Shown in pieces: positions 33,219-33,306 of a stretch of DNA of 33,306 nt. A program made the position numbers and the translations under genes. The stretch is from Thermodesulfobacteriota bacterium (GTDB lineage Bacteria > Desulfobacterota_D > UBA1144 > Nemesobacterales > CSP1-2). The number at the start of each line of letters is the position of its first letter. Position 1 is the first letter of the stretch. The stretch lies in NCBI GenBank assembly GCA_036397855.1, contig DASWID010000070.1, positions 1 through 33,306 of the forward strand, read 5' to 3'. The notes beneath the pieces were generated by a model, which saw only the letters and a list, made by a program, of their open reading frames with translations, was not told the origin of the DNA and made no database searches.

Positions 33219-33306
33219 GCGAATTCTCTTTAGCTTGCGGCGGAGGTACCCATTCAGCATAGGCGGGAGGTCGCTTTGATATCCTCCCGATTGTAAAAGG
33301 CAGTTG
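33219..33306 (-). repeat. Dispersed repeat, copy 3 (cut by window edge)
   Basis: Read on the minus strand, 33229-33291 gives a 63-bp unit starting ATCGGGAGGATATCAAAGCG that aligns without gaps to the cores at 9227 and 12463, followed, as in copy 2, by GAATTCGC. Here compensating changes give a CGGGAGG/CCTCCCG stem in place of ATCGC/GCGAT. Confidence 0.7.

Noticed and set aside
1-33306. CRISPR array, tRNA or rRNA genes
   Set aside because: No regularly spaced direct repeats and no cloverleaf or rRNA core sequences were recognised; the repeats present are irregularly dispersed palindromes.

Overview
The window is a piece of a moderately AT-rich bacterial chromosome. The organism is almost certainly Gram-negative: it encodes a lipoprotein-type YcbB-like L,D-transpeptidase, a DUF883/ElaB-type inner-membrane protein and a small acidic lipoprotein. 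Gene content (HflX with the long N-terminal domain, a Dps-like thioferritin, beta-oxidation/PHB-type enzymes, a phasin-like protein, dispersed REP-like palindromes) suits a deltaproteobacterial-type or candidate-phylum lineage, but nothing here fixes the taxon. No rRNA, tRNA, CRISPR array or intact transposase was seen.

Layout. (1) 1-2000 is a decayed accessory island. It holds the C-terminal end of an SDR gene beside an attC-like core, the C-terminal part of an integron-type tyrosine recombinase carrying two exact 24-bp in-frame repeat insertions, a GC-rich intact cupin gene, and an integrase N-terminus fused to a PIN-domain C-terminus. (2) 2000-8100 is a housekeeping/lipid block: clpB, dodecin, 3-hydroxyacyl-CoA dehydrogenase, a CBS-pair protein, a crotonase and a phasin-like protein. 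(3) 8100-12830 has a double hot-dog MaoC hydratase and HflX, enclosed by inverted copies of a dispersed repeat. (4) 12830-23360 holds a hypothetical, a radical SAM protein, an LLM-class oxidoreductase, an acyl-CoA synthetase, the L,D-transpeptidase, a small lipoprotein, a DUF883 protein, a ferredoxin + thioferritin pair and a stand-alone nuoM. (5) 23451-29102 (minus) is a tightly overlapping three-gene operon: a DUF4175-like membrane coiled-coil protein, an HExxH/TPR protein and a MoxR ATPase. (6) 29205-33069 (plus) has two tandem QueD/6-PTPS paralogues, folE, the scar of a deleted SDR gene, hemA and hemC. The right edge is again REP-like sequence.

How the genes fit together. The dehydrogenase, crotonase, MaoC hydratase, acyl-CoA synthetase and phasin-like protein can be read as scattered acyl-CoA/polyhydroxyalkanoate metabolism, though no PHA synthase is present. 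folE plus two 6-PTPS paralogues make a pterin (tetrahydropterin or deazapurine) module that once included an SDR. hemA and hemC start tetrapyrrole synthesis.

Most notable points: hflX appears to have no ATG/GTG/TTG start for its conserved N-terminus but a perfect Shine-Dalgarno sequence 9 nt before an ATA codon; 24-bp palindromic repeats sit in frame inside a recombinase remnant; a 63-bp repeat family occurs three times, two copies inverted around maoC-hflX; and the MoxR operon lacks its usual DUF58/VWA partners within the window.
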